Counted from the stretch's first letter, positions 53,936 through 63,635 are shown. The stretch: 64,000 nt of DNA from Streptomyces sp. NBC_00683 (GCF_036226745.1 NZ_CP109013.1:8122001-8186000); one strand, 5' to 3'. Translations and numbers: made by a program. The notes: a model not told the origin generated them from the letters alone.

Positions 53936-55302
53936 GCGGCGGTCGCCCTCTCCGGCTCGGCCAGCGCCCACCACGCGGCCAGTCCGAGCACGATTCCCGT
54001 GAGGACGGTGGAGGGACCGCCGATGTCCGCGTAAAGGAAGTCGACCGTCTGCCACGTCATCAGCCCGACCGCGGCGAGACCGCAGTCGACGGCCGCGGCT
54101 CCCCGGGCCCGGGCGAGGACCAGCCTGCGCACCCCGCCGGCCAGGACCACCACCCAGGTGCCCGCAAGGGCGGTGAGGCCGATGAGTCCCTGCTCGCTCA
54201 GCACGAGCAGGTACATGTTGTGGGGGGACAGCAGCGGCTGCTTGCGGAAGTCCTGCCCGGCGCCCGCGGTGTCACTGCCCGAGGAGAGGCCGATCGAGGC
54301 GTGTCCGTCGCGGTGCGCGGGGAAGCCCTTGAGACCGACGCCGGTCACGGGCTGCTCGCGCCACATGCCGGCCGCGGCGGCCCACATGGTGTATCGGTCG
54401 TTGACCGACCGGTCGGGGGCGCGCGTCACCTCGGTGATGCTGGTGAGCCGCTGCGAGACCATCTCGGACCCGACGCCGAAACCGCCGACGAGTACGACTC
54501 CGGCCGCGCACACCACAGCCAGCGCGCGCACGGCCTGTCGCAGCCCGGTCAGCGCGATCACGGCCAGTGCACCCGCGACCGTCGCGATCCAGGCCCCCCT
54601 GCTGAACGACAGGGTGAGCGGAACCACCAGGAGCGCGGCGACGCAGAACGCACCGGGACGCAGCCACCGGGGCCCGCCGGCGCGGGTACCCAGCGCGTAC
54701 GCGGCGGCTGCGAGCAGCCCGTAGGCGACCACCGTGGCCATGCCCATCACGTCGCTGGGCCCGAACGTACCGACGGCGCGGATGTCCTCGCCCATGTAGG
54801 AGGCGCCGGACCCGGTGGCGTACTGGTACACCCCCGTTGCGCCCTGGACGAGGGCGAGAAGGACCAGCGTGCCCGTGATGATCCGGAACCCTCGGGCGTC
54901 CCGGACCAGGATGAAGACGGCGGCCGGTACCAGCACGAAGATCTGCAGGTACCGGACGAAGCCGGGGAGTGCCGCCGCCGGGTCCGCCGCGGTGACCGTG
55001 GCCACCGCGAGACCAACGGCCGGCAGTCCCAGAACGACGGCCGCGGCCGGGGTGAGAGGGCGCGTCCGCAGGAACAGCAGGCGCCCCAGGCAGACGAGCA
55101 CCGCGACGCCCGAGACGAGGTCGGCCGGCGGAACGCCGTTCACGGTCCCGGGCCCCGAGCCGTCGGCCGGCACGGCCAGGAGCAGTACCGTCGCGACCAG
55201 GGGCAGCAGCGGCCATCCGGTGGCCCACCGGCGCGCGACCGGGGGCGCCGGTCCGGACCGGACGACGGGTGCCGGCGGCGCGGCGGTCAGGGTGAGAGTC
55301 AC
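53932..55302 (-). CDS. O-antigen ligase/Wzy-like polymerase
   Basis: A 456-residue protein with about 10-12 membrane helices and the O-antigen ligase-type motif in the large external loop (SFSRGAW; GVGLKGFPAH; LLSPHNMYLLVLSEQGLIG). It should polymerise or transfer the repeat unit outside the membrane. Confidence 0.85.
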   Translation of the reverse strand: MTLTLTAAPPAPVVRSGPAPPVARRWATGWPLLPLVATVLLLAVPADGSGPGTVNGVPPADLVSGVAVLVCLGRLLFLRTRPLTPAAAVVLGLPAVGLAVATVTAADPAAALPGFVRYLQIFVLVPAAVFILVRDARGFRIITGTLVLLALVQGATGVYQYATGSGASYMGEDIRAVGTFGPSDVMGMATVVAYGLLAAAAYALGTRAGGPRWLRPGAFCVAALLVVPLTLSFSRGAWIATVAGALAVIALTGLRQAVRALAVVCAAGVVLVGGFGVGSEMVSQRLTSITEVTRAPDRSVNDRYTMWAAAAGMWREQPVTGVGLKGFPAHRDGHASIGLSSGSDTAGAGQDFRKQPLLSPHNMYLLVLSEQGLIGLTALAGTWVVVLAGGVRRLVLARARGAAAVDCGLAAVGLMTWQTVDFLYADIGGPSTVLTGIVLGLAAWWALAEPERATAA

Positions 55303-55305
55303 GGT

Positions 55306-56802
55306 TCAGCTGCCTCCGAGGCGGAAGACCGAGCCGGCGGTCCGCGCGAGGACGCACACGTCCTGCCAGAGCGACCAGGTCCCGATGTACCGGTTGTCGA
55401 AGCGGACACGGTCCTCGATCGAGGTGTCGCCGCGCAGACCGTTCACCTGGGCCAGACCCGTGATGCCGACGGGCATGCGGTGACGGGCCCGGTAGCCGGG
55501 GTGGATCCGGCTGAAGTGCTGGACGAAGTAGGGGCGTTCCGGGCGGGGGCCTACCAGGCTCATGTCGCCGCGCACCACGTTCCACAACTGCGGCAGTTCG
55601 TCGAGCGACGTCCGGCGGAGCGTCCTGCCCACGCCGCTCATGCCCTCGTCGTCCGACACGTTCCACCGGGTGGCGGACTCATGGGCGTCGGCGGGGCGCA
55701 GGGTGCGGAACTTCAGCAGGACGAACGGCCGTCCGTGCCGTCCGATGCGCTCCTGTCTGAAGACGACTCCGGGGCCGTCGCAGACGCGTACGGCCAGTGC
55801 GCAGGCGGCCAGCAGCGGGGCCGCCGCGATCAGGGCGATCATGGCCAGGACGGCGTCCATCGCCCGCTTCACCCGGTGGCCGGCCGGCCGGTGCCGGCCG
55901 TCGTCCAGCACGTGGGCCGCGAACCCCCACACATGGTCCGGTCTGGACTTGGTCCGGCAGGGGGTGATCGTCCCCTCCTCGGTGATCAGCCACACCCGGC
56001 AGCCCTGCCGGACGAACTGCCCGAACAACGCCGCCCCGCCGGGTGCCGACTCCGGCGGAACCGTGAAGACGGCGTGCCGCACCGAGTTCTGGATGACCGC
56101 GCGGCCGACGTCCTGCGCGGTCGTGAGTACGGGGAGCTGAGCTCCGCCGCACGGTGTCGCACCGGGCACGGGGACATCGGCGGGCGGAACGTCGGACCCC
56201 ACCCGGCCCACCGGCCGCAGCCCGTACTCCGGGTGCTCCTGCAGGACGGCGGTGACCCGGTGGGCGACCTGGCCGTCTCCCACGACCAGGGCCGACTGGG
56301 GGCTGCGGGCAGCCGACCGGAGCCGGGACCGGTGGACCGCCGTGCGCGCACCGCAGCTCAGCAGCGTCTGCGCGGCGACCGCGCAGCCCAGTGCCGTCCA
56401 GCCGATGCCGTAACGGGGGTCGTACGCGGTCAGTGCCTCGGCCGTCACGTACCACTGGACCAGCGCAAGACCGAGCAGCGCGGGCAGCTCCGCCAGAACG
56501 GACGGGGACAGTCCGATCCGGTACAGGCCCCGGTGGGCGTGCAGCAGCAACTGGGCCACGGCCTGGAGGACGAAGACCCCCGGAGGCCACGGCAGGGGGG
56601 CCACCAACGCCAGGGCAAGAGCCAGCGCGAGGCCGTCGGCGGCGACGAGCCCCGAGGGGGACCCCCACCTCCTGCGGCTCCGGGTGGCCCGCAGGGACTG
56701 CGCGCGCCCGGTACCGCCGCGCGGTGGGCGGACAGCGGAAGCCGTACGCCGTACGGCTGTTGCCTGGGCGGCTCGGGGGACAGGTGCACTCTCCGTCGTC
56801 AT
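55306..56802 (-). CDS. Polyprenyl-phosphate glycosylphosphotransferase (WcaJ/PssZ type)
   Basis: A 498-residue initiating enzyme. The N-terminal half has membrane helices and a nucleotide-binding-like region; the C-terminal domain has KRAMDAVLAMIAL, FRQERIGRHGRPF, KFRTLR and SLDELPQLWNVVRGDMSLVGPRP, the hallmark of the family. It puts the first sugar-1-phosphate on undecaprenyl phosphate. Gap to the polymerase gene is three bases. Confidence 0.92.
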   Translation of the reverse strand: MTTESAPVPRAAQATAVRRTASAVRPPRGGTGRAQSLRATRSRRRWGSPSGLVAADGLALALALALVAPLPWPPGVFVLQAVAQLLLHAHRGLYRIGLSPSVLAELPALLGLALVQWYVTAEALTAYDPRYGIGWTALGCAVAAQTLLSCGARTAVHRSRLRSAARSPQSALVVGDGQVAHRVTAVLQEHPEYGLRPVGRVGSDVPPADVPVPGATPCGGAQLPVLTTAQDVGRAVIQNSVRHAVFTVPPESAPGGAALFGQFVRQGCRVWLITEEGTITPCRTKSRPDHVWGFAAHVLDDGRHRPAGHRVKRAMDAVLAMIALIAAAPLLAACALAVRVCDGPGVVFRQERIGRHGRPFVLLKFRTLRPADAHESATRWNVSDDEGMSGVGRTLRRTSLDELPQLWNVVRGDMSLVGPRPERPYFVQHFSRIHPGYRARHRMPVGITGLAQVNGLRGDTSIEDRVRFDNRYIGTWSLWQDVCVLARTAGSVFRLGGS

Positions 56803-57974
56803 TGCTCGGTGCGCTTCCTCGTCGTGGGGTGGGACAGGCCGACAAGTTCCTGGTAAAGGCTCAGGACCGCCCCGGCGGTCTTCCTCACATCGAAGACCGA
56901 CCGGGTATGTCTCTGCGCCGTGCTGCCCAGCTCCTTCCGCAGCTGTGGGTCGGTCAGCAGAGCGGTCAGGGCCGTCGCGAGGGCTGCAGGGTCCTCGGGC
57001 GGCACAAGGCAGTGGGATTCGTGGCCGGGCGGCAGGCTTTCCCGGGCTCCGTTGACGTCGGATATCAGGACGGGTGTGCCGCACGCCATCGCCTCGAGAG
57101 GGGCCAGTGCCATCCCTTCCCACCGCGAAGGCAGGACCAGGACGTCCGCCGCGTGGATCCACGGCCGTACGTCCCGGCTCGCTCCCGCGAACAGCACACC
57201 CGGAGGTGCCGCGCGCCGCAGTTCGTCGTGGCACGGCCCGTCACCGACCAGGACGAGCCGTGCCCCCGGTACACGCATCCGCCGCCAGGCCCGCAGCAGC
57301 ACGTCCTGGCCCTTCTGCCGGCTCAGCCGCCCGACACACACGACCAGGGGAGCACCGGCCGGGACGGTCTCCGGGAGCGGCAGCGCAGCCCGGGCCGCCA
57401 GCGCGGCCTCCCGGCCGGCCGGCCGGAAGTGGCCGAGGTCGATGCCGTTGTGGATCACGGACCAGTGGGCGGCGAGGCCCGCGGTCTCGCCCGCGCGGCG
57501 TTCGGATTCGCTGACACAGAGGATGCGGTCGCTCCACCGTGCCCCGAACCGCTCCCACCGCACGGCCAGCCGGGCGGTCCGGCCCTCCACCGCATCGAAC
57601 GACCAGGCGTGGGGCTGGAACACCGTCGGCACCCGGCCCCGGACGGCCAGCCGGCCGGCGAGGCCGGCCTTCGCGCTGTGGGCGTGGATCACGTCGGGCG
57701 CGTACGCGCTGATCAGACGGCTCGCGGTGACGATCTCCCGGCCCAGCCCCGGCCCCGGGGCACGTTCGGCCGGCCAGGCACACACCCGGGCCCCGGCCAC
57801 GGCCGCCCCGGACGCCAGCGAACCGCCCGGCGGGCAGGCCACGACAGGCCGCAGCCCTGCCCGGACCTGTGCGGCGACGAGGTCGGTCACGACCCGTGCG
57901 ACTCCACCCTCCACCGGCTGGACCAAATGAAGGACCGTCAGTTGTCTTTCCTCGGTGCAACTCTTCTGCAGCAC
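56799..57974 (-). CDS. GT4-family glycosyltransferase, first gene of the polymer operon
   Basis: A 391-residue GT-B enzyme (HLVQPVEGGVARVVTDL; VIHAHSAKAGLAGRL; VIHNGIDLGHF; VGRLSRQKGQDVLLRAW; PSRWEGMALAPLEAMACG). The GTG at 57974 is my choice; a GTG at 57992 is also in frame, and further upstream the frame stays open without protein-like sequence. Stop overlaps the next gene (ATGA). Confidence 0.87.
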   Translation of the reverse strand: MLQKSCTEERQLTVLHLVQPVEGGVARVVTDLVAAQVRAGLRPVVACPPGGSLASGAAVAGARVCAWPAERAPGPGLGREIVTASRLISAYAPDVIHAHSAKAGLAGRLAVRGRVPTVFQPHAWSFDAVEGRTARLAVRWERFGARWSDRILCVSESERRAGETAGLAAHWSVIHNGIDLGHFRPAGREAALAARAALPLPETVPAGAPLVVCVGRLSRQKGQDVLLRAWRRMRVPGARLVLVGDGPCHDELRRAAPPGVLFAGASRDVRPWIHAADVLVLPSRWEGMALAPLEAMACGTPVLISDVNGARESLPPGHESHCLVPPEDPAALATALTALLTDPQLRKELGSTAQRHTRSVFDVRKTAGAVLSLYQELVGLSHPTTRKRTEQ

Positions 57975-58601
57975 GCACGGCTCTCTTCTCACATGCCCCC
58001 GACGAGCCGGTTCGGGTAAGTACCGGCGAATGGAATATGGCGGCGGAGATAAGTGGGTAAAACCGAAATGCACTGTGACAGACAGTGTGTAGGAAAACGC
58101 GCATGACTCGCGCACCGGGCGATGCGGATTGGCTCCGGTCAGGGGTGCTGACGCCGTATTAATGAATGCTGCGGCGTGTCAGACCCCCGCATCTTCCGCT
58201 GTTCGGGGCGGTGACCCATGATGGCAATGCCGTGCGTTTTCCTCTTGCGTTCGGCCGATCGTGGAAGCCGCCAACTCGTCATGGAATTCGAGATACCGGA
58301 ATCCTCTGATCCTGAAGTTCCGCCACCGGATGCCGAGTTGCGCGAGGCGAATTGCGGCCCTCGGTGCACGCGGCCGACGGGGGCCTCCCGGCCCTGCCCG
58401 TCCCGCCGTGTTCTGCGCGGGAACCGGCCAATCGTCGTGAAGGACCCCGGGCGGGCACCGCGCTCCGGATGTACTGCTGTCGGGCCGCGGGTACCCGTGG
58501 GTGCGGCCGACGGGGCAGTATCGGGTACAACTCGTGATGATCGTCCGCCCCGTGATGGTGGTCCGGGCCGTGGGCGCACCGACGAAGACAGAGGAGAACC
58601 G
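57975..58601. other. Divergent, relatively AT-rich intergenic region between the polymer operon and pgm
   Basis: Bases 58021-58080 are only 50% G+C (30 of 60 counted), against about 70% in the window. The region holds the promoters of the polymer operon (leftward) and pgm (rightward). Open frames exist in 58139-58579 but none is convincing. A weak ORF-like stretch on the minus strand ends at 58179. Confidence 0.5.
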
Positions 58602-60248
58602 ATGGTTCACGAACGGGCCGGTCAGCCGGCGCAGCCCGGAGACCTGGTGGACGTGGCGCGTCTGGTGACGGCCTATTACACCGTTCACCCCGACCCCGCG
58701 GAACCCGGCCAGCGCGTCGCGTTCGGTACCTCCGGGCACCGGGGCTCGGCCCTGGCCGCAGCCTTCAACGAGGACCACATCGCCGCCACGACCCAGGCGA
58801 TCTGCGACTACCGGGCCCGTCAGGGCACCGACGGGCCGCTGTTCCTCGGCGCCGACACCCATGCGCTGTCCGAACCGGCGCGGGTGACCGCCCTGGAGGT
58901 GCTGGCCGCCAACGGGGCCACCGTACTGATCGACAGCGACGACGGCTACACCCCCACCCCCGCCGTGTCGCACGCCATCCTGACGTACAACCAGGACCGC
59001 GGCAGCGGTCTCGCCGACGGCATCGTGGTCACCCCGTCGCACAACCCGCCGGCCGACGGCGGCTACAAGTACAACCCCCCGCACGGCGGGCCGGCCGGCT
59101 CGGACGCCACCTCCTGGATCCAGGACCGGGCCAACACCCTGATCGAGGGCGGGCTGAAGGAGGTCCGGCGGATCCCGTACGCCCGGGCACTCGCCGCCGA
59201 CACCACGGGGCGGCACGACTTCCTCACCGCGTACGTCGACGACCTCCCGGCCGTCCTGGACCTGGACGCCGTACGCGACGCGGGGATCCGGATCGGTGCG
59301 GACCCGCTCGGCGGCGCCTCGGTCGCCTACTGGGGCCGGATCGCCGAACGCCACCGGCTCGACCTCACCGTGGTCAACCCGCTCGCCGATCCCACCTGGC
59401 GTTTCATGACGCTGGACTGGGACGGGAAGATCCGGATGGACTGCTCCTCGCCGTACGCGATGGCGTCGCTGATCGAGCAGCGCGACGCGTTCACCATCTC
59501 CACCGGCAACGACGCGGACGCCGACCGGCACGGCATCGTCACCCCCGACGGCGGCCTGATGAACCCCAACCACTATCTGGCCGTGGCCATCCGCTACCTC
59601 TACTCCCACCGCGACAGCTGGCCCGCCGGCACCGGCATCGGCAAGACCCTCGTCTCCTCCTCCATGATCGACCGGGTCGCGGCAGACCTCGGGCGCCCGT
59701 TGGTGGAGGTGCCGGTGGGATTCAAGTGGTTCGTCGACGGACTGTTCGGCGGCACCCTGGGCTTCGGTGGCGAGGAGTCCGCCGGAGCATCCTTCCTGCG
59801 CCGCGACGGCCGGGTGTGGACCACCGACAAGGACGGCATCCTGCTCGCCCTGCTGGCCTCGGAGATCACCGCCGTCACCGGCTCCACCCCCTCCCAGCAC
59901 TACGGCGAACTCACCGCCCGCTTCGGCGACCCGGCCTACGCCAGGGTCGACGCTCCGGCGACGCGTGAGGAGAAGGCGGTACTGGCCAGGCTCTCCCCGG
60001 ACCAGGTCACGGCGGACACCCTGGCGGGTGAGCCCATCACCGCCGTACTCACCGAGGCGCCGGGCAACGGCGCGGCCATCGGCGGCCTGAAGGTCTGCAC
60101 CGACAGTGCCTGGTTCGCCGCCCGCCCCTCTGGAACGGAGGACGTGTACAAGGTGTACGCGGAGAGCTTCCAGGGCGCCGGACACCTGGCCAGGGTCCAG
60201 GACGAGGCGCGCACCCTGGTCGCCGAGGCGCTGGGCGGAACGGGCTGA
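58602..60248 (+). CDS. pgm: Phosphoglucomutase, alpha-D-glucose phosphate-specific
   Basis: A 548-residue enzyme of the usual length. The phosphoserine is Ser146 in TPSHNPPADGG, the Mg loop is DADADRHG, and the sugar-binding loop is GGEESAG, with the phosphate-binding ARPSGTEDVYK at the end. It interconverts glucose 1- and 6-phosphate, feeding UDP-glucose and other nucleotide sugars for the divergent polymer operon. The ATG at 58602 follows GAGGAGA. Confidence 0.94.
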   Translation: MVHERAGQPAQPGDLVDVARLVTAYYTVHPDPAEPGQRVAFGTSGHRGSALAAAFNEDHIAATTQAICDYRARQGTDGPLFLGADTHALSEPARVTALEVLAANGATVLIDSDDGYTPTPAVSHAILTYNQDRGSGLADGIVVTPSHNPPADGGYKYNPPHGGPAGSDATSWIQDRANTLIEGGLKEVRRIPYARALAADTTGRHDFLTAYVDDLPAVLDLDAVRDAGIRIGADPLGGASVAYWGRIAERHRLDLTVVNPLADPTWRFMTLDWDGKIRMDCSSPYAMASLIEQRDAFTISTGNDADADRHGIVTPDGGLMNPNHYLAVAIRYLYSHRDSWPAGTGIGKTLVSSSMIDRVAADLGRPLVEVPVGFKWFVDGLFGGTLGFGGEESAGASFLRRDGRVWTTDKDGILLALLASEITAVTGSTPSQHYGELTARFGDPAYARVDAPATREEKAVLARLSPDQVTADTLAGEPITAVLTEAPGNGAAIGGLKVCTDSAWFAARPSGTEDVYKVYAESFQGAGHLARVQDEARTLVAEALGGTG

Positions 60249-60293
60249 TCCGGGACCGGCGCGCCGTGGCCGAGGTGTCGTGAGCCGGGGCTG

Positions 60294-61433
60294 CTACGCG
60301 CCGGGAACGGTGTGCTGGACCTGCCGGAGGAACGTGGCGTTGTCCGGGGTCGCGCGGACCTTCTCCAGCAGGACCTCCAGGGTGGCCTGTCCGTCCCTGG
60401 ACTGCAGGGCGCGGCGCAGTCCCCGTACGGCCGCCAGTTCCGCGGCGGGTACCAGGAGCTCCTCGCGGCGGGTGCCGGACAGGGTGATGTCGACGGCGGG
60501 GAAGACCCGCCTGTCGGCCAGCCGGCGGTCCAGACGCAGTTCCATGTTGCCGGTGCTCTTCAGCTCTTCGAAGAAGTAGTCGTCGGCGCGGGATCCGGTG
60601 TCCACCAGCGCGGTCGCCAGGATGGTCAGCGAACCGCCCTCCTCGGCCAGGCGTGCCGCCCCGAACAGCTTCTTCGGGCCGATGAGGGCGGAGGCGTCGA
60701 CGCCACCGCTGAGGGTGCGCCCGCCCGCCCCGGCGGCGTTGTTGTGGGCCCGGCACAGTCGGGTCAGGGAGTCTAGGAGGATCACGACGTCCCGGCCCTG
60801 CTCCACGAGCCGCTTGGCCCGTTCCACGGCGAGGTCCGCGAGCGCGATGTGCTCCTTCGCGGGCCGGTCGAACGTGGAGGCGTACACCTCGCCGCGCACG
60901 GAGCGGCGCATGTCCGTGACCTCCTCGGGGCGTTCGTCGAGCAGGACGACCATCAGATGGCATTCCGGATGGTTGGTGGCGACGGCTGCGGCGAGCTGCT
61001 GCAGAAGCACGGTCTTGCCGGTTTTCGGAGGCGCGACGATGAGGCCGCGCTGCCCCTTGCCGACCGGTGAGACGAGGTCGACGACGCGCGTGGCGGGTCC
61101 GCCGCGCGGTGTCTCCAGGCGCAGCCGCTCCTGGGGGTGGAGAGGTGTGAGGTCGCGGAAGTGCGGCCGGCCCCGAAGGTCCTGCGGGGCACGGCCGTTG
61201 ACCGAGTCGATCCGGGACAGTGCCCGCGGCCGTTCGCAGGTTCCGCCGACGACGTCGCCCTTGCGCAGGCCGTACTGCCGGATGAGCGAGGGCGACACCT
61301 GGATGTCACCGGGGGAGGGATGGCCGCCGTCGGTGCGCAGTACGCCGTGTCCGTTGTTCGTGGTGTCGAGGACACCTGCGGTGCGGACGGGCTGATTCTG
61401 CTGTGTGACGGGGCGTTCGAGTGTGCTGGTCAT
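60294..61433 (-). CDS. Short Rho-like transcription termination factor (paralogue)
   Basis: A 379-residue Rho. It keeps a cold-shock-like primary RNA-binding domain (GVLDTTNNGHGVLR ... DIQVSPSLIRQYGLRKGD), Walker A (APPKTGKTVLLQQ), Walker B (VVILLDSLTR), the Q/R-loop region, and the ending RATPDNATFLRQ. It lacks the long Arg/Asp/Asn-rich N-terminal insert of the standard actinobacterial Rho (usually over 600 residues). In Streptomyces the housekeeping Rho is a different, longer protein, so this is an extra copy with an unclear role. Confidence 0.9.
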   Translation of the reverse strand: MTSTLERPVTQQNQPVRTAGVLDTTNNGHGVLRTDGGHPSPGDIQVSPSLIRQYGLRKGDVVGGTCERPRALSRIDSVNGRAPQDLRGRPHFRDLTPLHPQERLRLETPRGGPATRVVDLVSPVGKGQRGLIVAPPKTGKTVLLQQLAAAVATNHPECHLMVVLLDERPEEVTDMRRSVRGEVYASTFDRPAKEHIALADLAVERAKRLVEQGRDVVILLDSLTRLCRAHNNAAGAGGRTLSGGVDASALIGPKKLFGAARLAEEGGSLTILATALVDTGSRADDYFFEELKSTGNMELRLDRRLADRRVFPAVDITLSGTRREELLVPAAELAAVRGLRRALQSRDGQATLEVLLEKVRATPDNATFLRQVQHTVPGA

Positions 61434-61640
61434 GGGGTGGGTCCTTTCGCGGACAAGGCGAATGAGAGGTCCGGCGAAGCGGAGGCGGCGGAATCACGCC
61501 CCGTGTGACGGGCGGAAAAGCCCGGACCGGACAGAAGAAGTGATGCGGAGAAGCTGGATCGCCGGTCACTGGAGGACGGGCACCACAGCGGAAATGAGAT
61601 GAAACAGCACCGGCGCCCGATTCCGGGCGTACACACGTGC
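61434..61640 (-). promoter_or_regulatory. C-rich, G-poor leader of the short rho gene (candidate rut site)
   Basis: On the transcribed strand, bases 61441-61560 contain 48 C and 29 G by count, with many CUC/UCC pyrimidine runs and few stable stems. That is the composition Rho prefers for loading, so autogenous termination is plausible. A TACGGT -10-like element lies upstream, near 61650. Confidence 0.4.
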
Positions 61641-61688
61641 TGATCGCACCGTAGCACGCAAGCCGAGGAGAGGGAAGGAGCCGCCCGG

Positions 61689-62564
61689 CTACCTGGCGCC
61701 GCCGGCGCCGGACCAGACCCGCTGGACCGCGCGGTAGTCGGTCACCACGACGGCCTCCTGCCGCAGGATCTCGCGCGCCTCGGGCGATGTGAGGAATTCA
61801 AGGTCGGTGCTGCGCACCTGCCAGCCGCCGTCGATGGCCCGTGACTCCTCGTCGGCCAGCCCGGGATGCACCGCCCACTCGCTCAGCCCTGCCGGGAGGG
61901 AGCGCAGCAGCTCGGCGAAGCGGGCCGCCTTGCCGTCGAGGTCCAGCGCGAAGCTGTCCAGGAAGGCGTGATCAGTGACCGGCCGGCCTTGCCGCAGCAT
62001 CTTCTGCCTCGCGGGCTCGAGCCAGATCCGTACTGCCAGGCCGTACTCCCCGGCAAGGGCCACGGTCAGGTCGAGGATGTCCTCGCGCCCGCCGTCCGCC
62101 AGACAGTGCCAGTCGAGATGGGTCGGCTCGAGACCGGCGTCCATGACGGCGTCGATCTGTGCACGGAACTCGCGCTCGACCTCTTCCGGGCGGGCCCGGC
62201 CGAGCAGCTCGGGGATGCCCGCCGGAGTGAAGAGCCCGCCCGCGTCGTCCAGCAACGACGAAACCCTGTCCTTCGCGCTCAGCGGCCCCCAGCGGTAGTC
62301 CGTCGTGTCGCAGACGAGCGTGAGGTGGATGCCGAAGGGGATCTCCGGCCGCTCCCGGAGCAGACGCATGCCGTGCAGCGCCCACGGGCACGGCACCATG
62401 AGACTGCACGAGGCCGCGATGCCGTTCTCGATCGACGCGATCACGGCGGAGTTGACCGCGTGGTACATCCCGAAGTCGTCGCAGTTGACGATGAGTACCC
62501 GGGCATCGGGCGCGAATCCCAGCAGCTCACTGGAACGGGTCGTGGGTGCGGTGTCAGCGGTCAC
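61689..62564 (-). CDS. ChbG/HpnK (YdjC-like) carbohydrate deacetylase
   Basis: A 291-residue protein with metal-binding motifs VNCDDFGM, GIHLTLVC and HLDWHCLADGG, as in chitooligosaccharide deacetylases. It would deacetylate N-acetylated disaccharides. The GTG at 62564 is uncertain; GTG 62573 also fits. It starts 25 bases after the MeaB stop. Confidence 0.85.
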   Translation of the reverse strand: MTADTAPTTRSSELLGFAPDARVLIVNCDDFGMYHAVNSAVIASIENGIAASCSLMVPCPWALHGMRLLRERPEIPFGIHLTLVCDTTDYRWGPLSAKDRVSSLLDDAGGLFTPAGIPELLGRARPEEVEREFRAQIDAVMDAGLEPTHLDWHCLADGGREDILDLTVALAGEYGLAVRIWLEPARQKMLRQGRPVTDHAFLDSFALDLDGKAARFAELLRSLPAGLSEWAVHPGLADEESRAIDGGWQVRSTDLEFLTSPEAREILRQEAVVVTDYRAVQRVWSGAGGAR

Positions 62565-62589
62565 CGCACCCACTGTGCGCGAACGGGCC

Positions 62590-63624
62590 TCAGCTGTCTT
62601 CCGGATTCTTTCCGCCGGCCGTGCCCGGCTGAGCCGCCGCATCCCCGCGGAACGCTCCGAGGATCTGCTCGGCGGCCAGAGTGGCCGTCAACTCGCCCCC
62701 GCGTACCCGCTGTTCGAGTTCCGGGGTGAGCGCACGCACGGCCGGATGGCTGCGCAGGCTGTCCAGCAGCTCGTCGCGGACCATCGTCCATGTCCAGTCC
62801 ACCTGCTGCTCGCGGCGCTTGGCCGTGAGCCGCCCCGTGCTGTCCAGGAGCGTGCGGTGCTGCTCCAGCCGCTCCCACAGTTCGTCCAGACCGGTCGACT
62901 CCCGGGCGCTGCAGGTCATCACCGGAGGAGTCCACGCCGCGTCCACGGGGTGCATCAGCCGCAGGGCGCCCGCCAGTTCACGTGCCGCCGAGCGGGCGTC
63001 GCGCTCGTGGGGGCCGTCGGCCTTGTTGACCGCGATGGCGTCGGCCAGTTCCAGGACACCCTTCTTGATGCCCTGCAGCTGGTCGCCGGTACGGGCCAGG
63101 GTGAGCAGCAGGAACGTGTCGACCATGTTGGCGACCGCGGTCTCCGACTGCCCGACCCCGACCGTCTCCACCAGGACCACGTCGTAGCCCGCCGCCTCCA
63201 TCACCACGATGGACTCACGGGTCGCCTTGGCCACCCCGCCGAGCGTCCCCGCGGTGGGGGAGGGGCGTACGAACGCCCGGGCGTCCACCGCCAGCCGCTC
63301 CATCCGGGTCTTGTCGCCCAGGATGGAACCGCCCGTACGGCTGGACGAGGGGTCGACGGCCAGTACGGCGACCCGGTGCCCGAGCCCCGTCAGTAGGGTG
63401 CCTAGCGCATCGATGAACGTGGACTTCCCCACTCCGGGAACCCCGCTGATCCCGATGCGCCTCGCCCGCCCCGAACGGGGCAGCAGCTCGCTCAGCAACC
63501 GCTGCGCCAGTACCCGGTGATCGGGGCGGGTCGACTCGACGAGTGTGATCGCACGCGCCACGAACGCACGCTTCCCGTCGAGCACGCCCTTGACGTACGC
63601 GTCGACGTCGATGTTCGGAGCCAT
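62590..63624 (-). CDS. meaB: MeaB, methylmalonyl-CoA mutase-associated GTPase
   Basis: A 344-residue G3E-type GTPase: Walker A GVPGVGKST, DPSSSRTGGSILGDKTRM, VETVGVGQSE (Walker B/switch) and NKADG (base specificity). It protects methylmalonyl-CoA mutase and gates its B12 cofactor. Located directly after the mutase gene. Confidence 0.95.
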   Translation of the reverse strand: MAPNIDVDAYVKGVLDGKRAFVARAITLVESTRPDHRVLAQRLLSELLPRSGRARRIGISGVPGVGKSTFIDALGTLLTGLGHRVAVLAVDPSSSRTGGSILGDKTRMERLAVDARAFVRPSPTAGTLGGVAKATRESIVVMEAAGYDVVLVETVGVGQSETAVANMVDTFLLLTLARTGDQLQGIKKGVLELADAIAVNKADGPHERDARSAARELAGALRLMHPVDAAWTPPVMTCSARESTGLDELWERLEQHRTLLDSTGRLTAKRREQQVDWTWTMVRDELLDSLRSHPAVRALTPELEQRVRGGELTATLAAEQILGAFRGDAAAQPGTAGGKNPEDS

Positions 63625-63635
63625 CCGTCAGCGGC

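Noticed and set aside
53884..56856. A 990-codon open frame on the plus strand, and similar long frames at 14450-17236, 476-2863, 32573-35191, 58179-60185 and 10978-12972
   Set aside because: They lie antisense to well-supported genes, have Arg/Gly/Pro-rich products without domains, and arise from high G+C at third positions of the real genes.
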